A DNA stretch of 64,000 nucleotides from NCBI GenBank assembly GCA_001429555.1, contig LMSR01000005.1, forward strand, positions 1 through 64,000. Reading direction: 5' to 3'. The notes beneath the pieces were generated by a model. It had not been told where the DNA came from and ran no database searches. It saw only the letters and a program-made list of their open reading frames with translations. The position numbers and the translations under genes were made by a program. This stretch comes from Nocardioides sp. Soil797 (GTDB lineage Bacteria; Actinomycetota; Actinomycetes; Propionibacteriales; Nocardioidaceae). Of the stretch, positions 26,094 through 33,579 are shown piece by piece (the first letter of the stretch is position 1; each line of letters starts with the position of its first letter).

Positions 26094-27413
26094 TCAGGAG
26101 GGCGAGGCGGTCGCCGTCTCAGGTGCCTTGCGAGGCGCCCGGAAGACTTCCGCGAGCGGCTCCTTCTCCTCGGGCGGCAACGTCTCGCCGGTGATGATCT
26201 CGTTCCAACGCCGCCACCACGTACGCATCTGCAGCTCGTCGGTGGTGTTGTTGACACTCTTGTTCATGCCCCGGGAGATGTCCGACCACGGCAGCTCCTG
26301 GCGGCCGCCGTACCCGATCTGGCAGGTCTCGAGGGCCTCGACGTCGTCGGGGGAGGCGAGGCCGCCGGGACCCCAGAAGGTCAGGAAGTTGTCGAGGCGC
26401 TGCTTGCGGAGCTCGTCGCCCTCCTCGGGCGGCGCCAGCTCCCAGGCGGTGACCTCCATGTAGTCAGGGGCGATCGGGTCGATCTTGCGCACGACGACAC
26501 CCATCACCAGGTCGATGATGACCAGGTTCGGGAAGATCACCAGGTTGCGGTTGCCCTTCATCCGGTCGACCCAGCCCTCGCCGTAGAGCTCACGGAACCG
26601 CTCGAACCGAGCGTCCCGCTCGGCCGCGCCTGCCGCCGACAGCGGCCGGCCGAAGAGGCCCTCCGTGGCGGGGGCGCCGGCGACCACCGCGTGCCCGTTG
26701 CCCAGGTCGATGCCCCGGGAGTCACCCAGGGCCGACGGGTCGAGGCTGCCACGGGCGGCCAGGACCATCTCGAAGTAGCGCTGGTGCGTGGAGACCGCGT
26801 GGTAGCCGTCGTAGCTGTTCTCGACGAGCAGCTTCCAGTTGGCCTTCACCGAGTATTCGTGGGTGCCTTCGAGCACCTCCATGCCCTGCTCGGACTGGTC
26901 GCAGACGAGGTCGAGGTACTCGGTGGCGCCGGCCAGGTGCGTCCTCAGGTCCACGACATCGGGGTCGAAGCTGATGAAGACGAAGCCGCGGTAGCTCTCG
27001 ACCCGGGACGGCGAGGCCAGACCCGGGCGCTCGAAGTCCTCGCCGTACGACTCGTCGCTCGGCATCGAGACCATCTCGCCGGCCGTGCTGAAGGTCCACC
27101 CGTGGTAGAAGCAGGTCATGAACCGGGCGTTGCCCGAGGGCTCCCGGCACAGCATGGCGCCGCGGTGGGGACACGAGTTGATCCACACCTTGATCTCGCC
27201 CGACTTGTCCCGCGCGAAGATCAGTGGTCGCCCGGCGACGTTGCGGGTCTTGAAGTCGTTCTTCTTCTTCAACTCGGTCTCGTGGCCGAGATAGAGCCAC
27301 GTGTGGTTGAAGATCTTGTCCCGTTCCTGGGCGAAGACCTCCGGATCGACCATCACGTTGCGGTTCACACGGAACCGCGGCATCTCCCGGTCGTCATTCA
27401 CGTATTCGGACAC
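26094..27413 (-). CDS. Rieske aromatic-ring dioxygenase, alpha (large, catalytic) subunit
   Basis: A 439-residue oxygenase alpha subunit. The N-terminal Rieske [2Fe-2S] site is Cys81-Pro-His83 ... Cys101-Phe-Tyr-His104 ('CPHRGAMLC', 'CFYHGWTF'). The catalytic iron site is in 'LLVENSYDGYHAVSTH' with His205 and His210 and the electron-bridging Asp202; the third ligand is a later Asp, probably within 'GGLASPDDVE'. GTG (27411-27413) follows GGAGGG. It reads towards its beta subunit from the opposite strand, and its promoter region is shared with the divergent ferredoxin gene, with two 17-nt IclR-type elements between. Substrate likely an aromatic carboxylate (inference from the pathway). Confidence 0.94.
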   Translation of the reverse strand: MSEYVNDDREMPRFRVNRNVMVDPEVFAQERDKIFNHTWLYLGHETELKKKNDFKTRNVAGRPLIFARDKSGEIKVWINSCPHRGAMLCREPSGNARFMTCFYHGWTFSTAGEMVSMPSDESYGEDFERPGLASPSRVESYRGFVFISFDPDVVDLRTHLAGATEYLDLVCDQSEQGMEVLEGTHEYSVKANWKLLVENSYDGYHAVSTHQRYFEMVLAARGSLDPSALGDSRGIDLGNGHAVVAGAPATEGLFGRPLSAAGAAERDARFERFRELYGEGWVDRMKGNRNLVIFPNLVIIDLVMGVVVRKIDPIAPDYMEVTAWELAPPEEGDELRKQRLDNFLTFWGPGGLASPDDVEALETCQIGYGGRQELPWSDISRGMNKSVNNTTDELQMRTWWRRWNEIITGETLPPEEKEPLAEVFRAPRKAPETATASPS

Positions 27414-27483
27414 CGCACAACCCTCCGGTTCTGATTGCTGACTCCTCGAAGGTGCCCGAAGTCGGTGGCGCTGGCACCGCCCG

Positions 27484-27500
27484 GTTCCGACCCCCGGAAC
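27484..27500. promoter_or_regulatory. IclR-type operator for the alpha-subunit gene
   Basis: GTTCC-GACCCCC-GGAAC. Reading on the minus strand, CACCTT begins exactly 30 nt away (27454 down to 27449), a possible -10 for the alpha-subunit gene. Confidence 0.6.
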
Positions 27501-27514
27501 TGCTCGGAGTCGGG

Positions 27515-27566
27515 GTTCCAATGGCTGAAACGTGCCCTGTCTCGGCACCCGCGCGCCACTGAGACT
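27515..27566 (+). promoter_or_regulatory. IclR-type operator and promoter of the ferredoxin operon
   Basis: GTTCC-AATGGCT-GAAAC at 27515-27531 matches the element with one mismatch. GAGACT (27561-27566), a likely -10, starts exactly 30 nt after its last base. Confidence 0.55.
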
Positions 27567-27611
27567 GGCCATCACGACTGGCGATCACCACCCACCCGGA
27601 GAGGGAGACCC

Positions 27612-27938
27612 ATGGAAGGCACCACGACGATGAACCGGCGCTTCGCCTGCACGACCGGAGATCTCGACCCGGGTGAGTCCATGACCGTGCCCGGCGACGT
27701 GAAGGTCGCCCTGCACCGCACCGAGGACGGCGAGTTCTTCGCCACCGCCGACTCGTGCAGCCATGAGGAGTGGTCACTCGGTGAGGACAGCGACCTCGAG
27801 GACGACGAGGTGATCTGCCCGCTGCACATGGCGCGCTTCAACCTGCGCACAGGAGAGCCGACCTGCTTCCCGGCCACGATCGCGCTGCAGACCTTCGAGG
27901 TCGTGGTCGACGGCGATGACGTGTATGTCGTCGCCTGA
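27612..27938 (+). CDS. Rieske-type [2Fe-2S] ferredoxin
   Basis: A 108-residue Rieske ferredoxin with 'CSHEEWSLGEDSDLEDDEVICPLHMARFNLRTGEP', providing the CxH...CxxH cluster ligands, and no membrane segment. It carries electrons from the reductase encoded next to the dioxygenase alpha subunit. The ATG at 27612 follows GGGAGACCC; an in-frame ATG six codons later is possible. Its end overlaps the reductase gene by 14 nt. Confidence 0.93.
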   Translation: MEGTTTMNRRFACTTGDLDPGESMTVPGDVKVALHRTEDGEFFATADSCSHEEWSLGEDSDLEDDEVICPLHMARFNLRTGEPTCFPATIALQTFEVVVDGDDVYVVA

Positions 27939-29154
27939 GGCAGCAGCAGCCGACACCCGACGGGTGCTGGTCGTCGGCGCGTCCGTTGCCGGCGTACGCA
28001 CCGTCCAGGCGCTGCGCGGCGCCGGTTTCACCGGGACGATCTCCGTGCTCGGCGCGGAGACACACTTCCCCTACGACAAGCCGCCGATCTCCAAGGGGAT
28101 GCTCGCGGCCGAGGGAACCGGCGAACCGGTTCCGCTGCTCGCAGACGAGGACGTGGCCCAGCTCGGCGTCGAGCTGCGGCTGGGCGCGAGCGCCGTACGC
28201 CTCGACCCCGCGCAGAAGGTCGTCACCACCGACGACGGATCGAACCATGCGTACGACGTGCTGGTGATCGCCACCGGTGCCAGCGCTCGGCGTCTGCCCG
28301 GCACCGAGCACCTGGCCGGGGTGCACACGCTGCGCAACGCCGATGATGCAGCGCGGCTGAGGAGCGAGCTGGCTCCCGGACGGCAGGCAGTGGTGATCGG
28401 CGCCGGCTTCATCGGTGCGGAGTTCGCCGCAGCTGCCCGGGCCTGGGACGTCGACGTGACGGTCGTGGAGGCGCAGCAGAACCCGCTGGCCCACCTCCTG
28501 GGTGACCGGGTCGGCGCCGAGCTGGGTCGTCTGCACGAGATGCACGGCGTGCACCTGCTGACCGGTGTCACCACCGAGCGCCTCGTCGGTGAGGACCGGG
28601 TGACGGCGGTCGAGCTCTCGGACGGCCGGGTGCTGCCCGCCGACCTCGTCGTCGTGGGCATTGGTGCCGAGCCGGCCACCGCCTGGCTGGAGGGCTCCGG
28701 CCTGCCGATCGGCAACGGGATCGACTGCGAGGCATCGCTCGAGGTGACCGGCTTCCCGGGTGTCTACGCCGCCGGTGACGTGGCCCGTCCGATGCACTCG
28801 CTGTACGGCGAGCCGGTGCGCATCGAGCACTGGACCAACGCCAACGACCACGCGGCGATCGTCGCGTCGAGCATCCTCTGCAGCCCCGTCCCGAGACCGG
28901 CGTTGCCCTACGTGTGGTCAGACCAGTACGGCCAGCGCATCCAGATCATCGGGTTGCCCTCGCGGGGCGAACTCGTGTTCACCCGGGGGAGTGTCGAGAG
29001 CGGTGAACTCGTGGCGGCGTACGCCGGCTCCGACGGTGTCCTCGTCGGAGCGCTGGTGCTCGGCAACCCACGGATGTTGATGAAGTGCCGCAAGGCGGTC
29101 ATGGGGTCGGTGCACCACGCCGACTTCGAACGCGATGTGTTCGCGCCCTCCTGA
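27925..29154 (+). CDS. FAD-dependent ferredoxin reductase of the dioxygenase system
   Basis: A 409-residue NAD(P)H:ferredoxin reductase (BphA4/CmtAa/CamA type). Seen: FAD-binding 'RVLVVGASVAGVRTVQALR', 'PYDKPPISKGML', 'VIATGASARRLPG', NAD-binding 'AVVIGAGFIGAEFAAAAR', 'VVVGIGAEPATAWLEGSGLPIGNGI' and 'GVYAAGDVA', and the C-terminal reductase domain with 'VRIEHWTNANDHAAIVASSI' and 'YVWSDQYGQRIQIIG'. The ATG at 27925 lies inside the ferredoxin gene, so both are translated together. An ATG at 27916 would add three residues. Confidence 0.94.
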   Translation: MSSPEAAAADTRRVLVVGASVAGVRTVQALRGAGFTGTISVLGAETHFPYDKPPISKGMLAAEGTGEPVPLLADEDVAQLGVELRLGASAVRLDPAQKVVTTDDGSNHAYDVLVIATGASARRLPGTEHLAGVHTLRNADDAARLRSELAPGRQAVVIGAGFIGAEFAAAARAWDVDVTVVEAQQNPLAHLLGDRVGAELGRLHEMHGVHLLTGVTTERLVGEDRVTAVELSDGRVLPADLVVVGIGAEPATAWLEGSGLPIGNGIDCEASLEVTGFPGVYAAGDVARPMHSLYGEPVRIEHWTNANDHAAIVASSILCSPVPRPALPYVWSDQYGQRIQIIGLPSRGELVFTRGSVESGELVAAYAGSDGVLVGALVLGNPRMLMKCRKAVMGSVHHADFERDVFAPS

Positions 29155-29198
29155 CCAATCAGAACGAGCCTGACCCAGACAGAACGAGGAGTTTCGAG

Positions 29199-30260
29199 AT
29201 GGCAGAGGTACTCGGAGTGGGCATCACCCACTACCCACTGCTGGCCGGCGCAGACACACACATGGCGAGCCTGCTCAAGACCGCGCTCAAGGACCCCGAC
29301 ATCCCGGCGGAGAAGAAGGACCCGGAGAACTGGAACGACCTGGCCCGCCAGGAATGGGGTGACGACGAGGGTGTGGCTGCCGCGGCCGGTCACCGGGCCA
29401 AGCTGATGGAGGACCTGACCCTGTGCCGGGAGGCGATCGACGACTTCGAGCCCGACCTGCTGCTGGTGTGGGGTGACGACCAGTACGAGAACTTCCGCGA
29501 GGAGGTGATCCCGTCCTTCTGCGTGCTCGCCTACCCCGACACGGAGGTCGAGCCATTCGGCGTGCTCGGCAAGATCAAGGTGCCCAACTACTGGGGGCTG
29601 CCCGACGACACCAGCTTCACGATGCGCGGCAACCAGGACTACGCGAAGAGGCTGACCAGCGACGTGCTGAACTCCGGCGTCGACGTGGCCTACAGCTACG
29701 AGCAGCGCAAGGGCATCCACTTCCCGCACGCCTTCGCCAACACCCAGGTGTTCCTCGACTTCGACAACATCGGCCGTGAGTTCCCCTATCCGATCGTGCC
29801 GATGGCAGTGAACTGCTACGGCGAGCACGTGATCGCCCGCCGTGGTGGCATCGCCCGCTTTGCCGACATCGTCGACGAGGTGCTCGACCCGCCCGGCCCG
29901 ACGCCCAAGCGCTGCTTCGAGTTCGGCAAGGCCGTCGGGCGCTCGGTGAAGGCGAGTGACCTGAAGGTGGCGCTCGTCGCCTCCTCGAGCTGGTCGCACG
30001 CGTTCCTTCACGACAAGGGCTGGCACCTGCGCCCCGACACCGAGTCGGACCAGAGGTTCTACGACGCGATGCTTGCCGGCGACTACGACTACTGGGTCTC
30101 CCACACCAGCCGGCAGATCATCGACGCCGGGCAGCACGAGATGCTCAACTGGTTCTGCCTGCTCGGTGCGGTCTCCGAGCTGGGGATGGAGCTGGACTGG
30201 TCGGACTTCGTGGCCACCGAGATCTTCAACTCCAACAAGGCATTCGCCCTGTTCCGGTGA
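29199..30260 (+). CDS. Class III (LigB-type) extradiol ring-cleavage dioxygenase
   Basis: A 353-residue member of the LigB superfamily. 'GVGITHYPLLAGADTHM' carries His11, the first metal ligand; 'DFEPDLLLVWGDDQYENF', 'FPYPIVPMAVNCYGEHVI' and 'VALVASSSWSHAFLHDKGW' are the later blocks of this family. These non-haem Fe(II) enzymes open a catechol ring next to the hydroxyl pair. Its length is nearer to single-chain DODA/MhpB-like forms than to the short LigB subunit. GAGGAG precedes the ATG. Third gene of the ferredoxin operon, 44 nt after the reductase. Confidence 0.88.
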   Translation: MAEVLGVGITHYPLLAGADTHMASLLKTALKDPDIPAEKKDPENWNDLARQEWGDDEGVAAAAGHRAKLMEDLTLCREAIDDFEPDLLLVWGDDQYENFREEVIPSFCVLAYPDTEVEPFGVLGKIKVPNYWGLPDDTSFTMRGNQDYAKRLTSDVLNSGVDVAYSYEQRKGIHFPHAFANTQVFLDFDNIGREFPYPIVPMAVNCYGEHVIARRGGIARFADIVDEVLDPPGPTPKRCFEFGKAVGRSVKASDLKVALVASSSWSHAFLHDKGWHLRPDTESDQRFYDAMLAGDYDYWVSHTSRQIIDAGQHEMLNWFCLLGAVSELGMELDWSDFVATEIFNSNKAFALFR

Positions 30261-30276
30261 CGGGCTGGAGCTCCCG

Positions 30277-30318
30277 GGTCAGATCTCCCTGGTCAGATCT
30301 CTCTGGTCAGATCTCTCT
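30277..30318. repeat. Three 14-nt tandem repeats at a convergent gene end
   Basis: Three consecutive units of GGTCAGATCTCYCT (30277-30290, 30291-30304, 30305-30318). The IclR stop codon (30307-30309) falls in the third copy, so part of the repeat encodes the regulator's final residues. Confidence 0.85.
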
Positions 30319-31086
30319 GGGGAACCAGTGCGCCCGGCCCTTGGCCAACCCGTTCTCCACGTCCTTTGCCACCTGTGACGCGGTGTCCCGCAAGGCTGAC
30401 TCCAGCTGGGCCGGCATTGCGGTGTCGGTGGGAAAGCCCACCGACACCGCACCGACCGCGAATCCGTTCATCGGCACCGCAGCGGCCACGCACGAGAGTC
30501 CCAGCTGAGCCTCGTCCGTCTCGCGGGCGACGCCTTCGCTCCGGGCCGTGCGCAACTGGGCGATCAGCGTCGGCACGTCGGTGATCGAGTGCGGCGTCAT
30601 CCCCGGCATCGGCGACGGCAGGAAGGCGGCCAGGTCATCGGGGTTCTCGTGGGCCAGCAGGATCTTGCCGATGGCCGTGCAGTTGGCCGGCAGCCGGGAA
30701 CCCACCTGGGCGATCGACGACGGTGAGTCGTGGGGCGCGAGCTTCTCCAGGTAGACCACGTCGAACTCGCGCAGCACGGCGAAGGCGACGGTCTGCCCGG
30801 TCCACCGGTGGAGGTTGGCCAGGTAGGGCATGGCCAGGTCGCGCATGTAGCCCGCCGGGGTCGATGCCCCGAGCTGCAGCAGGCCCACTCCGATCTTGTA
30901 GCCGGAGCGATGGTGCTCCACCGCGCCGAGATCCACCAGCCGGGCCAGCAAGCGGTGCACCGTGGACTTCGGGAGCCCCGAGGCGCGGGACAGCTCGCTG
31001 AGCGTCATCACCCGTTCGTGCGGGTTGAACGCGTGCAACAGGTCGAACGCCTTGGTCAGGATCGAAGGCGTCTCGGCACCGGTCAT
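30307..31086 (-). CDS. IclR family transcriptional regulator of the aromatic cluster
   Basis: A 259-residue IclR regulator: winged helix-turn-helix 'ILTKAFDLLHAFNPHERVMTLSELSRASGLPKSTVHRLLARLVDLGAVEH..SGYKIG', then the GAF-like effector domain ('GQTVAFAVLREFDVVYLEKL', 'CTAIGKILLA', 'EGVARETDEAQLGLSCVAAAVPMNGFAVGAVSVGFPT'). It is the only regulator in the cluster and lies in its centre, divergent from the amidohydrolase gene across a perfect GTTCC-N7-GGAAC site that also stands 30 nt from its own -10-like CAGGCT (31131-31126). It therefore most likely controls all cluster operons and itself; IclR relatives such as PcaR/PobR activate aromatic catabolism. Confidence 0.93.
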   Translation of the reverse strand: MTGAETPSILTKAFDLLHAFNPHERVMTLSELSRASGLPKSTVHRLLARLVDLGAVEHHRSGYKIGVGLLQLGASTPAGYMRDLAMPYLANLHRWTGQTVAFAVLREFDVVYLEKLAPHDSPSSIAQVGSRLPANCTAIGKILLAHENPDDLAAFLPSPMPGMTPHSITDVPTLIAQLRTARSEGVARETDEAQLGLSCVAAAVPMNGFAVGAVSVGFPTDTAMPAQLESALRDTASQVAKDVENGLAKGRAHWFPREI

Positions 31087-31160
31087 GGAGACACCTCGAG
31101 GCGCAGAGCTGATTGGTCTGAAGTTAGCCTGCCGGCCTCCGACCCACCACCCCATGCAGA

Positions 31161-31212
31161 GTTCCGACTGTCGGAACCTCCACTGCCGCGCCGACTGCCC
31201 AGTGCCTAGCGT
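31161..31212. promoter_or_regulatory. IclR-type operator between iclR and the amidohydrolase gene
   Basis: GTTCCGAC-T-GTCGGAAC (31161-31177) is the most symmetric copy, an 8-bp perfect inverted repeat. TAGCGT (31207-31212), likely -10 for the amidohydrolase, begins 30 nt to the right; CAGGCT on the minus strand (31131-31126), likely -10 for iclR, begins 30 nt to the left. Confidence 0.7.
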
Positions 31213-31259
31213 CGGTCGAGCGGATCCAGTGTCGTCACGCACCAGCGAGGTCGGAGAAC

Positions 31260-32318
31260 GTGCATCCTGCTCACGAGAACGGCGCCGTCCCCGGGGGCGC
31301 CCCGGCCGGGGTCGACATCCACGCGCACCACTTTGGCGCGGATCTCGCGTCCGCCGGGCTGCCCGACGACCCCCGATGGCCGCGACTGGTCACCCACCGC
31401 GACGGAACCGGCCAGATCATGCTCGGCGACCAGGTGTTTCGCCAGGTGCGTGCACCCCTGTGGGACACGGCGCAGCGGATCGCCGAGCTCGACGCCGCCG
31501 GAGTCGACGTACAACTGGTGTCGCCGACGCCGGTGATGCTGGCCTACTGGGCCGACGAGGACCCCGCCGTCGTGTACGCACGCGCCACGAACGACTCCGT
31601 CGCCGCAGCAGTGGGTGAGTCGGGCGGGCGCCTGCTCGGCCTCGGCACCGTCCCCCTGCCGTACGTCGACCGCGCGGTCGACGAGCTGCGCCGCTGCATC
31701 GCCGACCTCGGCCTGGCCGGCGTGCAGATCGGGTCGCGGATCCTCGGCCTGGAACTCGACGATCCTGTCCTGCGCCCCTTCTTCCGGGCCGCCGACGAGT
31801 TGGGCGCGGTGGTCTTCGTGCACCCGACCGACGGTGGCGGCGGAGTGATCCGGCGCGAGGGGCAGCCCTATGACTTCGGCCTGGCGATGATCACGGACAC
31901 TGCCATCGCCACATCAGCCTTGGTTTTCGGGGGAGTGCTGCGGGAGTGCGCCGGTCTTCGCGTCGTGCTCGCCCACGGCTGCGGCACCTTCGCCTGGGCC
32001 TGGCCCCGGCTGCGGCTCGGCGCGGGCATCTTCACCGACGCCGACACGGGTGACCATGACGACCTCGTGCGCCGGCTGTGGGTGGACTCCCTCGTCCTCG
32101 ACCCCGAGCACCTGCGGCTGCTCGCTGAGCGCTTCGGCGCCGAGCACATCGTTCTGGGCACCGACTATCCCTTCGTAGCCGGCCAGATCGAGGGCGCACG
32201 TGGATTCCTGACCGAGGCCGTCGAGCGAGGGGCACTCAGCGCCGACCAGGCCGCGGGCATTCTCGGCCGCAACGGGCGTGAGCTGTTGGCGAGCCGGATG
32301 CGACAGGCGGTGCGCTGA
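31260..32318 (+). CDS. Amidohydrolase-2 / ACMSD-family enzyme (probable ring-cleavage-product decarboxylase)
   Basis: A 352-residue TIM-barrel metal enzyme of the aminocarboxymuconate-semialdehyde decarboxylase (ACMSD) family: 'VDIHAHHF' (HxH), 'VFVHPTD' (His), 'VLAHGCGTFAWAWPRL' (His plus the 'G.' motif) and 'IVLGTDYPF' (Asp). Family members decarboxylate (ACMSD, gamma-resorcylate, 5-carboxyvanillate) or hydrate (LigJ) aromatic intermediates. In this cluster, removing the carboxyl from a carboxylated ring-cleavage product is the best fit. GTG start with GGAGA upstream. Its TGA shares a base with the next gene's ATG. Confidence 0.87.
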   Translation: MHPAHENGAVPGGAPAGVDIHAHHFGADLASAGLPDDPRWPRLVTHRDGTGQIMLGDQVFRQVRAPLWDTAQRIAELDAAGVDVQLVSPTPVMLAYWADEDPAVVYARATNDSVAAAVGESGGRLLGLGTVPLPYVDRAVDELRRCIADLGLAGVQIGSRILGLELDDPVLRPFFRAADELGAVVFVHPTDGGGGVIRREGQPYDFGLAMITDTAIATSALVFGGVLRECAGLRVVLAHGCGTFAWAWPRLRLGAGIFTDADTGDHDDLVRRLWVDSLVLDPEHLRLLAERFGAEHIVLGTDYPFVAGQIEGARGFLTEAVERGALSADQAAGILGRNGRELLASRMRQAVR

Positions 32319-33490
32319 TGACGCACACCCAGGTGGCGGTGGTGGGTGTCGGCCCGGTGGCCCTGATGACTGCGCTCGGCCTGGCCCGCTCCGGGGTCGA
32401 AGTGCTCGTCGTCGAACCGGACGCTGAGTCGACGCCCCCGGCCTGGAGCGGGGTCCTGCACAACGCCGTGCTACCGCACCTGGAGTCCCTCGGTGTGCTG
32501 GCCGACATCATTGATTCCGGCTTCGCCGACCCGCTCTGGTCGCTGTCGGTGCTGAGCACGGGGGAGCAGATCGTCTTCGACCTCGGTGAGCTGCGCGACC
32601 GGCTGACCCACCCGTTCAACGTGTATGTCGAGAACGCAGCACTGCTGCGGGTGCTCGAGACCCACCTGACCTCCCGGCCCGGGGTGCGTCGGCAACGAGT
32701 CGAGCGCGTCCAGGACGTACAGCAGGACGACTCCGGTGTCGAGCTCGTGGTCGGTCCCGAAGAAGCCCGCATCCGCGCCGACTGGTTGGTGGCCGCCGAC
32801 GGCACCAACAGCGTCGTACGCCGTGCCGTCGGGGTCGGCTTCCCGGGCACCACCTGGTCGGAAAGGGTGGTGGCTGCACAGGTGGAACACGACTTCGGAG
32901 CACTCGGCTACACCAGCTCGACCTTCCAGGTCGACGACATCCACGGCGCCGTCGTGCAACGCATTCGGGAGGGGCTCTGGCGCTACACCTACGCGGAGCC
33001 TCTGCTGCTTCCGGAGGAGAGGATCAGGGAGCGGATCGACGCGACGCTGCGGGCCGTCGTCCCGGGTGGCCCGCCCCGGGTCGCTGCGTGGGCGTGGGCA
33101 CGGATGCACCAACGCACCGCGTCACACTTCCGCGAGGGGCGCGTCCTCCTGGCCGGCGAGGCCGCGCACGTCGCCAACCGGCTGACCGGCCATCGGTCCA
33201 TCAGTGGCCTGCTGGACTCGCGTGACCTGGCGGCTGCCCTGACCGCGGTCGTGCGGGGCGGCGCCGACGACAGCACCCTCGACGACTACGCGCAGAACCG
33301 GAGACGCCTGTTCCTCGACAGTGCCTCACCTGCCAGCAAGAACCGGATGCACCTGGTCACCGACCTGGCCGACGAGCCGTCGTACGACGCTGAGCTGGAT
33401 GCCTTCCGTGCCGCCCGCACGGACCCGGACGCTCACGAGGAGCTGGTGATGCTCGGCGTCGACGACGCCGATCCGGTGGCCGATTTCTAG
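32318..33490 (+). CDS. FAD-dependent aromatic monooxygenase-like protein
   Basis: A 390-residue group A flavoprotein monooxygenase relative. Seen: N-terminal 'VAVVGVGPVALMTALGLARSGVEVLVVEPD' (Rossmann FAD site), the 'DG' motif 'WLVAADGTNSVVRRAVGVGFPG', and C-terminal 'VLLAGEAAHVANRLTGHRSISGLLDSRDLAAAL'. In canonical members this last block is 'GDAAH...P..GQGLN.G..DA.NLAWKL'; here Asp is Glu and GQGLN is replaced, so flavin contacts may differ. It lacks the ~150-residue C-terminal domain of 3-hydroxyphenylpropionate hydroxylases. Translated with the amidohydrolase (1-nt overlap). Likely hydroxylates an aromatic substrate; unproven. Confidence 0.85.
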   Translation: MTHTQVAVVGVGPVALMTALGLARSGVEVLVVEPDAESTPPAWSGVLHNAVLPHLESLGVLADIIDSGFADPLWSLSVLSTGEQIVFDLGELRDRLTHPFNVYVENAALLRVLETHLTSRPGVRRQRVERVQDVQQDDSGVELVVGPEEARIRADWLVAADGTNSVVRRAVGVGFPGTTWSERVVAAQVEHDFGALGYTSSTFQVDDIHGAVVQRIREGLWRYTYAEPLLLPEERIRERIDATLRAVVPGGPPRVAAWAWARMHQRTASHFREGRVLLAGEAAHVANRLTGHRSISGLLDSRDLAAALTAVVRGGADDSTLDDYAQNRRRLFLDSASPASKNRMHLVTDLADEPSYDAELDAFRAARTDPDAHEELVMLGVDDADPVADF

Positions 33491-33535
33491 CTGTCGGAAC
33501 GGCCCGTTGTTGCCCCCGATCGCGCTTCCTAGGCT
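33484..33535 (+). promoter_or_regulatory. IclR-type operator and promoter of the hydrolase-ligase operon
   Basis: TTTCT-AGCTGTC-GGAAC (33484-33500) keeps a perfect right half GTCGGAAC and overlaps the monooxygenase stop codon. TTGTTG (33507-33512), 17 nt, TAGGCT (33530-33535) make a good promoter; the -10 begins 30 nt after the operator end. Confidence 0.65.
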
Positions 33536-33579
33536 CGCCGTGCAGCACTGCCCACCGCCCCCACGTCAGGAGATTCTCC

